Part shown: positions 46,401 through 55,351 of the stretch, one piece after another
Layout: the number at the start of each line of letters is the position of its first letter
Position numbering within the stretch: position 1 is the first letter of the stretch
Assembly (NCBI RefSeq): GCF_014764445.1
Contig: NZ_CP061721.1
Location: 1,240,001 to 1,304,000 of the forward strand
Source of the DNA: Pseudarthrobacter sp. BIM B-2242
GTDB lineage: Bacteria; Actinomycetota; Actinomycetes; Actinomycetales; Micrococcaceae
Length of the DNA stretch: 64,000 nucleotides
Direction of reading: 5' to 3'
Notes under the pieces: generated by a model
Told to the model about the DNA's origin: nothing
Databases searched by the model: none
The model's input: the letters and a program-made list of their open reading frames with translations, nothing else
Position numbers and translations under genes: made by a program

Positions 46401-46482
46401 GCCGGGAACTAATATTGAACTCTAACTAAACGCGCGCCGGGCTGCCCCCATGCCCGGGCCGGTTCTCATGAAAGTGTTCATA

Positions 46483-47895
46483 ATGTCATCCACACAAACC
46501 ACCGCGGAGCCAGGATCGCCCAAGGCGGTGAACTCGCGCGGCCGCGTGATTGTGGCCAGCCTGATCGGCACCACCGTTGAGTTCTATGACTTCTACGTCT
46601 ACGCGACCGCCGCTGTGCTGGTCTTCCCGGCGCTGTTTTTCCCCAACCAGAACGAGACCACGCAGCTGCTGAGCTCCTTCGCCGTCTTCGGCGTGGCCTT
46701 CGTCGCCCGCCCGCTGGGGTCCATTGTCTTTGGCCACTTCGGTGACAAGTTCGGCCGCAAGGGCACCCTGGTGGCCTCGCTGCTGACCATGGGCATCGCG
46801 ACCTTCCTGATCGGCTGCCTGCCTACGGCGCTCGTTCCGGGCTGGCAGTTCTGGGCCCCTGCCCTCCTCGTGGTGATGCGCTTCGCCCAGGGCCTGGCCC
46901 TCGGCGGCGAGTGGAGCGGCGCGGCCCTCCTGGCCACCGAGAACGCCCCCGCCAACAAGCGCGCCATCTACGGCACGTTCCCCCAGCTTGGCGCGCCCAT
47001 CGGCTTTATCATCGCCAACGTCATCTTCCTCGTGGCCAGCTACGCCCTGTCACCGGCCGACTTCCTCGCCTGGGGCTGGCGTGTGCCGTTCCTGCTCAGC
47101 GCAGTTATGGTCATCATCGGGCTGTACGTCCGTCTCAAGCTGATCGAAACGCCTGCTTTCACCAAGGTCCTCGAGTCCAAGGAAGTTGCCAAGCTGCCCC
47201 TGGCCCGCGTCTTCAAGACCAGCTGGCGCAGCCTGATCCTGGGTACGTTCATCATGCTCGCCACGTACGTGCTCTTCTACCTGATGACCACGTTCACACT
47301 GACCTACGGCACCCGCGCCTCAAGCCTGGACGCCGCCAAGGCAGCCGCAGAAAAGGCCGGCAAGCCCATGTCCGAAGCAGCAGCCGCTGCATTCGTTCCG
47401 GGGCTGGGCTTCACCCGCAACGACTTCCTCTGGATGCTGATTGCCGGCGTTGTGTTCTTCGGCATCTTCACCCTGGTCTCCGGGCCGCTCGCCGAAAAGT
47501 ACGGCCGCCGCAAGATGCTGCTTGCCGTAACGGCCGGCATCTTTGTCTTCGGCCTGCTGTTCGTCCCGCTCTTCAGCGGCGGCTTTGTGGGCACCATGGC
47601 CCTGCTGATCATCGGCTTCTCGCTGATGGGACTCACGTTCGGACCTATGGGCGCCATCCTGCCGGAGCTGTTCCCCACCAACGTCCGGTACACCGGTTCG
47701 GCCATCGCCTACAACTTCTCCAGCATCCTGGGTGCGGCCGTTGCACCGTTCATCGCCGTGTGGCTGTGGGAAATGGCGAAGGGCAGCCCGGTGCTGGTGG
47801 GCGTCTACCTCACCTCGATGTCGGTCCTGACGCTGTTCGCGCTGTTCGTCAGCAAGGAAACCAAGGACACGGACTACGAGAACAACGTAGCCTGA
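46483..47895 (+). CDS. MFS transporter, metabolite:H+ symporter (MHS) family
   Basis: A 470-residue protein with 12 predicted membrane helices and a short tail. MHS signatures: VIVASLIGTTVEFYDFYVYATAAVLVFPALFFP, FVARPLGSIVFGHFGDKFGRKGTL, RFAQGLALGGEWSGAALLATENAP, FPQLGAPIGFI, and GPLAEKYGRRKML. The family moves organic acids, shikimate, betaine or aromatic acids with protons; the substrate is open. Three in-frame ATGs exist (46450, 46468, 46483); the last gives the normal N-terminus, although none has a strong ribosome binding site. It is divergent from narK and followed by a hairpin terminator. Confidence 0.9.
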   Translation: MSSTQTTAEPGSPKAVNSRGRVIVASLIGTTVEFYDFYVYATAAVLVFPALFFPNQNETTQLLSSFAVFGVAFVARPLGSIVFGHFGDKFGRKGTLVASLLTMGIATFLIGCLPTALVPGWQFWAPALLVVMRFAQGLALGGEWSGAALLATENAPANKRAIYGTFPQLGAPIGFIIANVIFLVASYALSPADFLAWGWRVPFLLSAVMVIIGLYVRLKLIETPAFTKVLESKEVAKLPLARVFKTSWRSLILGTFIMLATYVLFYLMTTFTLTYGTRASSLDAAKAAAEKAGKPMSEAAAAAFVPGLGFTRNDFLWMLIAGVVFFGIFTLVSGPLAEKYGRRKMLLAVTAGIFVFGLLFVPLFSGGFVGTMALLIIGFSLMGLTFGPMGAILPELFPTNVRYTGSAIAYNFSSILGAAVAPFIAVWLWEMAKGSPVLVGVYLTSMSVLTLFALFVSKETKDTDYENNVA

Positions 47896-47921
47896 CGTTC
47901 CAGCCCGGTTAGTGCCGGAAA

Positions 47922-47961
47922 GCCCGGCGCGTTCCCTGATATTCCGGGGAACGCGCCGGGC
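47922..47961. terminator. Terminator hairpin after the MHS symporter gene
   Basis: GCCCGGCGCGTTCCC (47922-47936) and GGGAACGCGCCGGGC (47947-47961) form a perfect 15-bp stem with a 10-nt loop. The plus strand continues ATTTCT, the minus strand TTTCC; it lies between convergent genes and could serve both. Confidence 0.75.
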
Positions 47962-48031
47962 ATTTCTGCGTCCGGGGCCAGGCAACCGGGCAGGAACGCA
48001 CGACGGCGGTGCGCACCCTGCGTGCGGTGGC

Positions 48032-48763
48032 TCAGCTTGCGTAGCGGGCGGCGAAGTTCTTCAGGATGGTCATGGGCTCCGTGACCGTGAACCGGCGGGC
48101 CGCCGCCATGAGGTCCTCCGCGGACTCGGGCGGGAAGTACCCGGCATGGCGGTAGATATCGATCCGGGTGACCAGGCCCTCAACATCCAGTTCGGGATGG
48201 AACTGCGTGGCGTACAGGTTTTCTTTGATCCGGAACATCTGGACGGGGCAGGCCTGGGAGGACGCCAGCAGCACCGCATGCGGGGGCAGCGAGGTGCAGG
48301 CCTCCTTGTGGCCCGTGAAGGCGGTAAACCGGCGGGGCATCCCGCGCAGGACAGGGTCCGCTGCGCCGGCGTCCGTCAGTTCGATCTCCACGCCGCCCAG
48401 GGGCTCGCCGAACGTCCTGTCGATGACCGCACCCTGGTGGGTTCCCAGCGTCCCCACCCCGTAGCAGGCGCCGAGGAACGGAAAGTCCTGGTCCACGATC
48501 CGGTCCAGCAGCGCGGCAAGTTCCCGCTCCACGCGGTGCTGGGTGGCGCTCTTGTGGTCGGCAGGATCACTCGAGGTAAAGGGACTGCCGCCGACAATCA
48601 CGCCGGAGTATTCCGAGAGATCCAGGTCCGGCAGGGGAGCAGCCTCCAGCCGGATGCGCCGGAGCTGTTCAGGTGCCAGGCCGCCGTACCGGAGGTAGGC
48701 GGCATACTCGTCCTCGGCGGCGGCGTCTTCGGCCCGGGAGGCCAGGAGCAGGAAAGGCTTCAC
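48032..48763 (-). CDS. Class I glutamine amidotransferase-like protein
   Basis: A 243-residue, stand-alone GATase1 domain like the GMP synthase glutaminase part. The nucleophile elbow is FLGACYGVG with C100, and the His-Glu pair is in ATQFHPELD (H189, E191), so the triad is complete. The acceptor enzyme, if any, is not encoded next to it; such solo proteins are often gamma-glutamyl hydrolases or peptidases acting on small glutamyl compounds. It is transcribed from the region holding the 26-bp palindrome, after the NTF2-like gene. Confidence 0.85.
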   Translation of the reverse strand: MKPFLLLASRAEDAAAEDEYAAYLRYGGLAPEQLRRIRLEAAPLPDLDLSEYSGVIVGGSPFTSSDPADHKSATQHRVERELAALLDRIVDQDFPFLGACYGVGTLGTHQGAVIDRTFGEPLGGVEIELTDAGAADPVLRGMPRRFTAFTGHKEACTSLPPHAVLLASSQACPVQMFRIKENLYATQFHPELDVEGLVTRIDIYRHAGYFPPESAEDLMAAARRFTVTEPMTILKNFAARYAS

Positions 48764-48816
48764 ACGCTAAGTGTGCCCGCGGCCCCAGCTCAGCGCCAGA
48801 GCGCGGCCCCGCCCTC

Positions 48817-48880
48817 CCAAGTAGGTAGCGCTATCTGTCGTTGTGAGCACTCGTAACGACAGATAGCGCTACCTAGTTGG
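48817..48880. repeat. Long intergenic inverted repeat 3' of the NTF2-like gene
   Basis: Arms 48817-48842 and 48855-48880 match at 25 of 26 positions, spacer 12 nt. Each arm contains the self-complementary TAGCGCTA. It lies 15 bases after the NTF2-like stop and 54 bases upstream of the amidotransferase start, with no T-tract. Confidence 0.6.
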
Positions 48881-48894
48881 AATGGACAGTGGTG

Positions 48895-49347
48895 TCAGTG
48901 TCCGGCAGGCTGACCTGTCGGCTGAACGAAGGACCGCCGGGACTGCGGCCGGGCGGCGGGATCGGCATGCCGGTGGACCAGCTTCCAATAGCCCTCTTCG
49001 CGGCGGAAGACGCTGGTCACCCGAAGCGCGAACTCCTCGGTCAGCGGGGCGCCCTCCAGGCGGGCCCGGAAGTGTTCGGTCTCCACAAGGAAGGCGGTGT
49101 CGCGTGCGGTATAGGACGTGATGGTGTCAAAGCCCAGCATCTCGCCGTCCTGGAACTGCCGGGAGGCCTGGTCCAGCCGGGCCTCCACCTGGGCCCAGCC
49201 GCGGGCTATGCCGCCGAACGGATTGGCCAGTGTGACGTCGTCAAGCCGGGAGTAAAGGTCCTTGACCGGCCCGGGATTGCCGCGGGTGATCTCCGGAACC
49301 GCCAGGTGGTATCGGTCAACTTCTTCTTCAAAACTGGGTGCGAGCAT
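48895..49347 (-). CDS. SnoaL/NTF2-like protein
   Basis: A 150-residue protein with the cone-shaped NTF2-like pattern: an N-terminal helix (FEEEVDRYHLAVPEITRGNPGPVKDLYSRLDDVTLANPFGG), then alternating strands ending LRVTSVFRREEGYWKLVHRHAD. It is close to the DUF4440/SnoaL_3 group, including small ketosteroid-isomerase-like enzymes and binding proteins. GGAGGCATCC precedes the ATG. It follows the biotin carboxylase gene by 18 bases on the same strand and may be cotranscribed. The function is unknown. Confidence 0.8.
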   Translation of the reverse strand: MLAPSFEEEVDRYHLAVPEITRGNPGPVKDLYSRLDDVTLANPFGGIARGWAQVEARLDQASRQFQDGEMLGFDTITSYTARDTAFLVETEHFRARLEGAPLTEEFALRVTSVFRREEGYWKLVHRHADPAARPQSRRSFVQPTGQPAGH

Positions 49348-49365
49348 GGATGCCTCCGGCGGGAT

Positions 49366-51183
49366 CTAGTCTTCGATCGTGGCGATGACGGCGCCGGCCG
49401 AAACCGTCTCACCGGCCACGGCACCGAGTCCGGTAATGGTTCCGGAACGGTGGGCGGTGAGGGGCTGTTCCATCTTCATGGCTTCCAGCACCACCACAAG
49501 GTCGCCTTCGGCCACAACGTCGCCGTTGGCCACGGCAACCTTGACGATGGTGCCCTGCATGGGCGAGGTCAGGGAATTGCCGGTGGCGGCCGCCGCAGCG
49601 CCGCCCGAGCGGAGCCGTTTTTTGGACTTGCCGGCCTTGGCGTTGCCGCCGCCGGAACCGGTGCTGATGGCGCCCAGGGAGGCCGGCAGGACCACTTCGA
49701 GCCGCTTGCCGCCAACTTCAACCACCACTCGCTGGCGTTCCTCAGTGTCGTCGGCGGACGCGCCGGTTCCATCCGGCGTCCAGGCGGGAAGGTTGTTGAC
49801 GAATTCGGTTTCGATCCAGCGGGTGTGGACCTTGAAAGGTCCCTCGGCCGGGGCAAAGTCGGGGTCGCTGACCACGGCAAGGTCGAAGGGGATAACAGTG
49901 GGGATGCCTTCCACCACCATTTCCTCCAGGGCACGGCGGGAGCGCTGCAGGGCCTGGGCGCGGGTGGCGCCCGTAACGATCAGCTTGGACAGCATCGAGT
50001 CGAAGTTGCCGCTGATCACGTCGCCCTGCTCCACGCCGGAGTCGATCCGAATGCCCGGGCCCGTGGGGTTCTTCAGGGTGGTGATGGTTCCCGGGGCAGG
50101 CATGAAGTTGCGGCCCGGGTCCTCGCCGGTGATGCGGAATTCGATCGAGTGGCCCCGGACTTCGGGGTCGCCGTAGCCCAGTGCCTCGCCGCGGGCCAGC
50201 CGGAACTGTTCGCGGACCAGGTCGATGCCGGTGACTTCCTCGGAGACGCAGTGCTCCACCTGGAGGCGGGTGTTGACCTCGAGGAAGGAGATGGTGCCGT
50301 CCTGGCCCACCAGGAATTCGCAGGTGCCGGCCCCGAGGTAGCCGGCTTCCTTCAGGATGGCTTTGGAGGATTCGTAGAGCCGGCGGTTCTGCTCTTCAGT
50401 GAGGAAGGGCGCCGGGGCCTCTTCGACCAGCTTCTGGTTCCGGCGCTGCAGGGAGCAGTCGCGGGTGGATACCACCACCACGTTGCCGTGGGCGTCGGCG
50501 AGGCACTGGGTTTCGACGTGGCGCGGGGCGTCCAGGAAGCGCTCGATGAAGCACTCGCCGCGGCCGAAGGCGGCCGTCGCTTCACGGACGGCGGAGTCGA
50601 ACAGTTCGGGAATTTCCTCGCGGGTGCGGGCCACCTTGATGCCGCGGCCGCCGCCGCCGAAGGCGGCCTTGATGGCCACGGGCAGGCCGAACTTGTCCAC
50701 GAATTCGAGGATCTCCTCGGCCGACTCCACGGGGTCGGCGGTGCCGGGGACCTGGGGTGCGCCCACTTTCTCGGCGATGTGGCGCGCCTGCACCTTGTCG
50801 CCGAGGGCGGAGATGGCCTCGGGGGAGGGGCCGATCCAGGTGATGCCGGCTTCGATGACCTTGGCGGCGAACTGGGCATTCTCGGCCAGGAATCCGTAGC
50901 CGGGGTGGATGGCGTCGGCACCGGACTGGCGGGCAGCGTCAATGATCTTGTCCATCACCAGATAGGACTCGGCAGCGGTGTTGCCGCCCAGCGAGTAGGC
51001 CTCGTCGGCAAGCCGGACATGAAGGGCGTCCCGGTCGGGATCGGCGTAGACAGCCACGGAGGCGATGCCTTCATCACGTGCCGCGCGGATGATCCGAACT
51101 GCGATTTCGCCGCGGTTGGCGATCAGCACCTTGGTGAGGTTCGACTGCACGGGACTTGCGGACTGCTCCAAAATTGCTGACAA
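49366..51183 (-). CDS. accA3: Acyl-CoA carboxylase alpha subunit: biotin carboxylase plus biotin carboxyl carrier domain
   Basis: Carboxylates its own biotin with ATP and bicarbonate and delivers it to the beta subunit for acetyl- or propionyl-CoA. The 605-residue protein has biotin carboxylase ([64 protein letters not shown]), a linker, and the biotinyl domain with EAMKMEQP (biotin lysine near 570). TTG 51183 is the start, preceded by AAGGAGA. The beta and epsilon subunits are 8 kb away and biotin ligase 11 kb away. The 15-bp motif TGTAG-N5-CTACA lies 93 bases upstream. Confidence 0.95.
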   Translation of the reverse strand: MSAILEQSASPVQSNLTKVLIANRGEIAVRIIRAARDEGIASVAVYADPDRDALHVRLADEAYSLGGNTAAESYLVMDKIIDAARQSGADAIHPGYGFLAENAQFAAKVIEAGITWIGPSPEAISALGDKVQARHIAEKVGAPQVPGTADPVESAEEILEFVDKFGLPVAIKAAFGGGGRGIKVARTREEIPELFDSAVREATAAFGRGECFIERFLDAPRHVETQCLADAHGNVVVVSTRDCSLQRRNQKLVEEAPAPFLTEEQNRRLYESSKAILKEAGYLGAGTCEFLVGQDGTISFLEVNTRLQVEHCVSEEVTGIDLVREQFRLARGEALGYGDPEVRGHSIEFRITGEDPGRNFMPAPGTITTLKNPTGPGIRIDSGVEQGDVISGNFDSMLSKLIVTGATRAQALQRSRRALEEMVVEGIPTVIPFDLAVVSDPDFAPAEGPFKVHTRWIETEFVNNLPAWTPDGTGASADDTEERQRVVVEVGGKRLEVVLPASLGAISTGSGGGNAKAGKSKKRLRSGGAAAAATGNSLTSPMQGTIVKVAVANGDVVAEGDLVVVLEAMKMEQPLTAHRSGTITGLGAVAGETVSAGAVIATIED

Positions 51184-51265
51184 GGCGTCTCCTTCTTTCC
51201 TTCAGGGAGCCTAGCGCGATTTTGAGGGTTCCGCCGATATTACTTGCGGTTTCCGCGTGTAAACG

Positions 51266-51300
51266 GGCATGGCTTTGTAGGGAACCTACAAAGCCATGCC
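51266..51300. repeat. Perfect 16-bp inverted repeat between maf and the alpha-carboxylase gene
   Basis: GGCATGGCTTTGTAGG (51266-51281) and CCTACAAAGCCATGCC (51285-51300) are perfect arms with a 3-nt spacer. It lies 12 bases after the maf stop, so it may end the TetR-MMPL-maf transcript, and 83-117 bases before the carboxylase start, so it may equally be an operator. No T-tract follows on the minus strand. Confidence 0.65.
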
Positions 51301-51312
51301 GAATCGGCCCGA

Positions 51313-51984
51313 TTATTGGGCAGGTGACCGCGCAGGCCAAAGCTCCGTGATGCGCACGTTCGCCTGGCCCAGGAGTGCGCGCAGCGTCGAAATGGAAAGC
51401 CCGACGACGGTGTGCGGATCCCCGTCCACCTTCCGGATGAAGGCCCCGCCGAAGCCGTCGATAGTAAACGAACCCGCGCAGTGCAGCGGCTCGCCGGTGG
51501 CGATATAGGCGTCGATTTCCTCCGGGTCCATGTCGGTGAAATGGACCTCGGCGGAGGTGACCGCCCCGAGCGTGGCGCCGGACCCCGGTGCCGTGATGCC
51601 GTCGTCGTGCGTTTCGTCCGCGGCCGTCGCACGGCAGTCCACCAGCCAGTGTCCGGTGTGCAGCACCCCGCTGTTGCCGCTCATCCGGAGCATCCGTTCG
51701 CGGGCGACGTCGGCGGTATACGGTTTGCCGTGCGACTCGCCGTCGAACTCGAACACCGAGTCGCAGCCGATCACCAGCGTGCCCTCCGCGTCGGGCAGCG
51801 CGGCGACGGCCTCGGCCTTGGCGCGGGCCAGCAGCAGCGCGGTATCGTGCGCATCCGTGACTCCGTAGCGGGCCTGGATGGCGTCCTCATCCACGTCGGA
51901 CACCAGCACGGTGTGCTGGATACCGGCGTCGGTGAGGAGTTTGGTGCGGGCGGGGGACTGGGATGCAAGGATCAGTCGGGTCAC
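51313..51984 (-). CDS. maf: Maf family nucleoside triphosphate pyrophosphatase
   Basis: Hydrolyses non-canonical or selected nucleoside triphosphates to monophosphates. The 223-residue protein starts with the Maf signature LILASQSPARTKLLTDAG, and continues VIGCDSVFEFDGE (catalytic Asp) and VGLSISTLRALL. Insertions enlarge it slightly over the 190-200 residues of E. coli Maf (segment AATADETHDDGITAPGS). The start is GTG 51984, only 9 bases after the MMPL gene stop, which suggests cotranscription with the exporter. A perfect hairpin follows. Confidence 0.92.
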   Translation of the reverse strand: MTRLILASQSPARTKLLTDAGIQHTVLVSDVDEDAIQARYGVTDAHDTALLLARAKAEAVAALPDAEGTLVIGCDSVFEFDGESHGKPYTADVARERMLRMSGNSGVLHTGHWLVDCRATAADETHDDGITAPGSGATLGAVTSAEVHFTDMDPEEIDAYIATGEPLHCAGSFTIDGFGGAFIRKVDGDPHTVVGLSISTLRALLGQANVRITELWPARSPAQ

Positions 51985-51993
51985 GGATTCAGC

Positions 51994-54519
51994 CTAGTGG
52001 ACCGGCTGGTCCAGCTTCTGCGGCGTTGTGTCCAGGCGTTCGAGCCGGGCGCCCTCGACGTCCACGTCCGGCAGGATCCGGTCCAGCCACTTCGGCAGCC
52101 ACCAGGTCTTTTCGCCGAGCAGGTACATCACGGCAGGCACGATGGTCATCCGGACCACAAAGGCGTCCAGCAGCACACCGAACGCCATGGCGAAGCCGAG
52201 GGGCCGGACCATGGTCAGGTGGCTGAAGATGAAGCCGGCGAACACGGAGACCATGATGATGGCGGCGGCCGTCACCACGGCACCGGCATGGCTGAAGCCG
52301 ATCCGCACGGCGTTTTTGGCTGAGGCGCCGTGCATGTAGGACTCACGCATGCCGGAGGCAATGAAGACCTGGTAGTCCATGGCCAGGCCGAACAGCACGC
52401 CGATCAGGATGATGGGCAGGAAGCTCAGCACGGCTCCGGGGTTCGCGACGTCGAACACGCCGCCGAGCCAGCCCCACTGGTAGACGGCCACTACCAGGCC
52501 GAAGGCAGCAGCCAGCGAGAGCAGGAAGCCGCCGGTGGCCAGCAGCGGGACCACGATGGACCGGAACACCAGCAGCAGGAGGATCAGGGAGAGCCCGACG
52601 ACGATCGCCAGGTAGGGCGGCAGGGCATCGCCCAGTTTGGTGGAGACATCGATGTTGCCGGCCGTCTGGCCGGTCAGCCCGATGGTGACACCGGTTTCGG
52701 CCTGGATCTGCGCGCCGCGTTCGCGGAGCTCGCTCACCACTTGGACGGTGCCTGCCTTGGCGGGGCCCTCCTCCGGGATGACCTGGAAGACGGCGGTGCG
52801 CCGGTCGTCACTCAGTGCCACCGGAACGGCGGCCACCACGTTGTCCACGCCCCGGATGAGGTCAGCGACGTCGTACTGCAGCTCCTGGGCCCGGGTTTCG
52901 TCCAGGCCGGCCGGGAACTCGCCTACCACCACGATGGGACCCGTGACGCCTTCGCCGAAGCTGCGGGCCGTGACGTCGTAGGCCTGGTAGGCCTCGGAAT
53001 CGACCGGCTCGGATCCGCCGTCGGGCAGTGCGAGCTGCAGCTGCGCGGCAGGCAGGGCCAGGGTGCCCAGCAGAAGCACACCGGCGACGAGCGCCACGAT
53101 GGGATGCCTGGTCACCAGCCCGCCCCAGCCGCGGGTGCTCTTGGCTTCGTCCCTGGCCTGGTCGGCTGCTTCGTGGCCGGCTTCGGCGTTGTGGGCCTCG
53201 GCTTTGGCCCAGGCCCGCCGGGAAATGATGCGGCGGCCGATCAGGGACAGCATGGCCGGGGTCAGGGAGAGCGCCACCAGGACGGCTACCGCCACGGTAC
53301 CTGCTGCCGCCAGGCCCATCACGCTCAGGAACGGCAGGCCCGGAACCACCAGCGCGGCCAGGGCGATGATGACGGTCAGGCCGGCAAAGAGCACGGCGTT
53401 GCCTGACGTTCCGGTGGCACGGGCCACGGATTCCTCAGGGTCCATACCCGCGAGCAGCTGGGTCCGGTGCCGGTTGACGATGAAGAGGGAGTAGTCAATG
53501 CCCACGGCCAGGCCAAGCATCAGGGCGAGCATGGGGGAGATGGAGCTCATGTCGAACGCTCCGGACAGGGCGAACGTGATGCCCACGCCCACGCCGACGC
53601 CGATGATAGCCATCAGCAGGGGCAGCCCGGCCGCGATCAGGGTGCCGAGCATCAGGATCAGGACCAGGGCGGCCACGGCGATGCCGATGATCTCGGCGGT
53701 GCCGAAGAGTTCCGAGATGTCCTCGGTGATTTCCTTGCTGGCCAGCGCGGTGACGCCGGCTGACGAGGTTTGATGCGCGAAGTCCTGGACCTGCTGGCGG
53801 ATGGCGGGCGTCAGGGCATTGATGGAGGTGGTGAACTGCACCTGGGCCACCGCGGCCTGGTTGTCCAGGGAGACGAACCGGATACCGGCGGAGGCCTCAG
53901 CCTGCCGCTTGCCCAGATCCAGCTTGGCCTTCGCGGCCTCGAGTTCCTGGGCGCCGGCAGCAAGCTGTGCCTGACCTTGGGCCAGAGCTGCCTTCTGCTG
54001 TCCCAGCCGCGCCTCGATGACCGCTGCGGGAGCGCCGGCGGCGGTGAGCTGCTGCTCTGCGGCACTGAGCTGCGCTGCCCCGGCGTCGAGCTCTGCCTTT
54101 GAGGCGTCCAGTTGGGACTGGCCGGCGGCGAGCTGCTGCTCACCGTCGGTAATCGACTGTCCGGCCTGGTCCAGCTGCGCCTGCGTGGCAAACGGATCGG
54201 TGGTGGCCTTGACGTCCGGCAGTTCCCCGAGCTCGGTCAGCGCGGCCGTGACGGCTGCGCGGCTCTCGTCGGTAAAGCCGCCGGCGGGGGCTTCGAAGAC
54301 GATGCTGGCCGAACCGCCCGACGCCGCCGGGAGTTCCTCCTTCAGTTTGTCCGCGATGCGCTGTGTTTCGGTGCCGGGAATCTGGAAGTTGTTGGAGAGC
54401 GTGCCGTGGAAGGCGGCAGCCGAGCCGCCGACGGCCACCAGGACGGCAAGCCAGAGCGAGATGACCAGCCAGCGGTGACGGTAGGAGAACTTGCCGAGGC
54501 GGTAGAGCAGCAGGGCCAT
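51994..54519 (-). CDS. MMPL/RND family exporter
   Basis: An 841-residue membrane protein with two repeats of one N-terminal helix, a large extracytoplasmic domain and five further helices. The first external domain carries a long Gln/Ala coiled coil (about residues 130-210: LAAGQSQLDASKAELDAGAAQLSAAEQQL and similar), as in YhgE/MMPL exporters. The GxxxDY-type motif is seen in LMLGLAVGIDYSLFIVNRHR and again in GVLFGLAMDYQVFIASGMRE. ATG 54519 follows the TetR stop after 1 base, so the pair is translationally coupled. It probably exports a lipid or drug-like compound under TetR control. Confidence 0.93.
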   Translation of the reverse strand: MALLLYRLGKFSYRHRWLVISLWLAVLVAVGGSAAAFHGTLSNNFQIPGTETQRIADKLKEELPAASGGSASIVFEAPAGGFTDESRAAVTAALTELGELPDVKATTDPFATQAQLDQAGQSITDGEQQLAAGQSQLDASKAELDAGAAQLSAAEQQLTAAGAPAAVIEARLGQQKAALAQGQAQLAAGAQELEAAKAKLDLGKRQAEASAGIRFVSLDNQAAVAQVQFTTSINALTPAIRQQVQDFAHQTSSAGVTALASKEITEDISELFGTAEIIGIAVAALVLILMLGTLIAAGLPLLMAIIGVGVGVGITFALSGAFDMSSISPMLALMLGLAVGIDYSLFIVNRHRTQLLAGMDPEESVARATGTSGNAVLFAGLTVIIALAALVVPGLPFLSVMGLAAAGTVAVAVLVALSLTPAMLSLIGRRIISRRAWAKAEAHNAEAGHEAADQARDEAKSTRGWGGLVTRHPIVALVAGVLLLGTLALPAAQLQLALPDGGSEPVDSEAYQAYDVTARSFGEGVTGPIVVVGEFPAGLDETRAQELQYDVADLIRGVDNVVAAVPVALSDDRRTAVFQVIPEEGPAKAGTVQVVSELRERGAQIQAETGVTIGLTGQTAGNIDVSTKLGDALPPYLAIVVGLSLILLLLVFRSIVVPLLATGGFLLSLAAAFGLVVAVYQWGWLGGVFDVANPGAVLSFLPIILIGVLFGLAMDYQVFIASGMRESYMHGASAKNAVRIGFSHAGAVVTAAAIIMVSVFAGFIFSHLTMVRPLGFAMAFGVLLDAFVVRMTIVPAVMYLLGEKTWWLPKWLDRILPDVDVEGARLERLDTTPQKLDQPVH

Positions 54520-54520
54520 G

Positions 54521-55192
54521 TCAGAGCCGTTCTTTGAGGAGGGTGGGTGCAGTAATGGGAGCGGAGGTGGCTGGACCGCCGAAGCCTGTGCCGAGGTGGC
54601 CCATGGCATCAATCAGCAGCTGGCGCAGGACGGCGAGCGAGGCAGGCGAGAGGTCGGCGCCGCGTTGGGCGAACCACACGTCCATGGCGGCTTTGCCGCA
54701 GGAGATGACCGAGCCGGCCAGTGCACGCAGATAGAGTTCGTCGACGGCGGTGCCCGGGGTTTTGGTGAACCGGTCGCGGGCGGCAGCGATGATCTGTTCG
54801 GTGCAGTGGTCCCATGCCTCAAGTTCGGAGCGGGACAGGAGCGCGTTCTCCTGGGTGAGGGTGGACAGTTCCGCAAGCGGTGCCACGGTCATGGGATCTG
54901 CCAACTGCATGAGGGCTGCGCGCGCGGACTCAAGGATTGGTTCATCGGCGGGGCGCTGCCGGAACTGCTGCAGCGCGCTGTCCAGGAACCCGTGCGTCAC
55001 CGAGGCCAGTGCCGCTTCGATGCTGGAGAAGTAATTAAAGAAGGTGCGCCGGGAAATCCCTGCCGTCTCGGCGATGTCTTCCACGGTGAAGTTGCCCGGA
55101 CCTTTTCCGCGCAGGAGTGCCAGGGCGGCGTCAGTGATGGCCTGGCGCGTGGCCGCTTTATTCAGCTCACGGCGCGAAAGGAGTTCGGGCAT
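54521..55192 (-). CDS. TetR/AcrR family regulator of the MMPL exporter
   Basis: A 223-residue protein with a classical N-terminal helix-turn-helix: RQAITDAALALLRGKGPGNFTVEDIAETAGISRRTFFNYFSS. The C-terminal ligand domain is helical. The gene is immediately followed by the exporter gene with a one-base gap, and a perfect CGTGCAA-GT-TTGCACG palindrome lies 13-28 bases in front of the start. Autoregulation and control of the exporter are therefore likely. The inducer is unknown. Confidence 0.92.
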   Translation of the reverse strand: MPELLSRRELNKAATRQAITDAALALLRGKGPGNFTVEDIAETAGISRRTFFNYFSSIEAALASVTHGFLDSALQQFRQRPADEPILESARAALMQLADPMTVAPLAELSTLTQENALLSRSELEAWDHCTEQIIAAARDRFTKTPGTAVDELYLRALAGSVISCGKAAMDVWFAQRGADLSPASLAVLRQLLIDAMGHLGTGFGGPATSAPITAPTLLKERL

Positions 55193-55204
55193 GAAGTTAC
55201 ACTA

Positions 55205-55220
55205 CGTGCAAGTTTGCACG
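55205..55220. promoter_or_regulatory. Probable operator of the TetR-MMPL operon
   Basis: Perfect palindrome CGTGCAA-GT-TTGCACG (7+2+7 bp), 13 bases upstream of the TetR start and 132 bases upstream of the divergent small secreted protein gene. Its size and position are typical of TetR dimer sites. Confidence 0.7.
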
Positions 55221-55351
55221 CCGCGCAAATTCATTCACAGGAAGATGAAAGGTTCCCGACAGGTCCGCCTGATGCTGCCGTTTGAGACTGGAAGAGTCCC
55301 CGTCGGGACACACCACCAGCCGTCACCGGACGGCAGATCCAGGAGACAGAA

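Noticed and set aside
48877..51180. 767-codon open frame antisense to the biotin carboxylase and NTF2-like genes
   Set aside because: Covers two well-supported genes and a palindrome; composition is typical of a GC-driven antisense frame.
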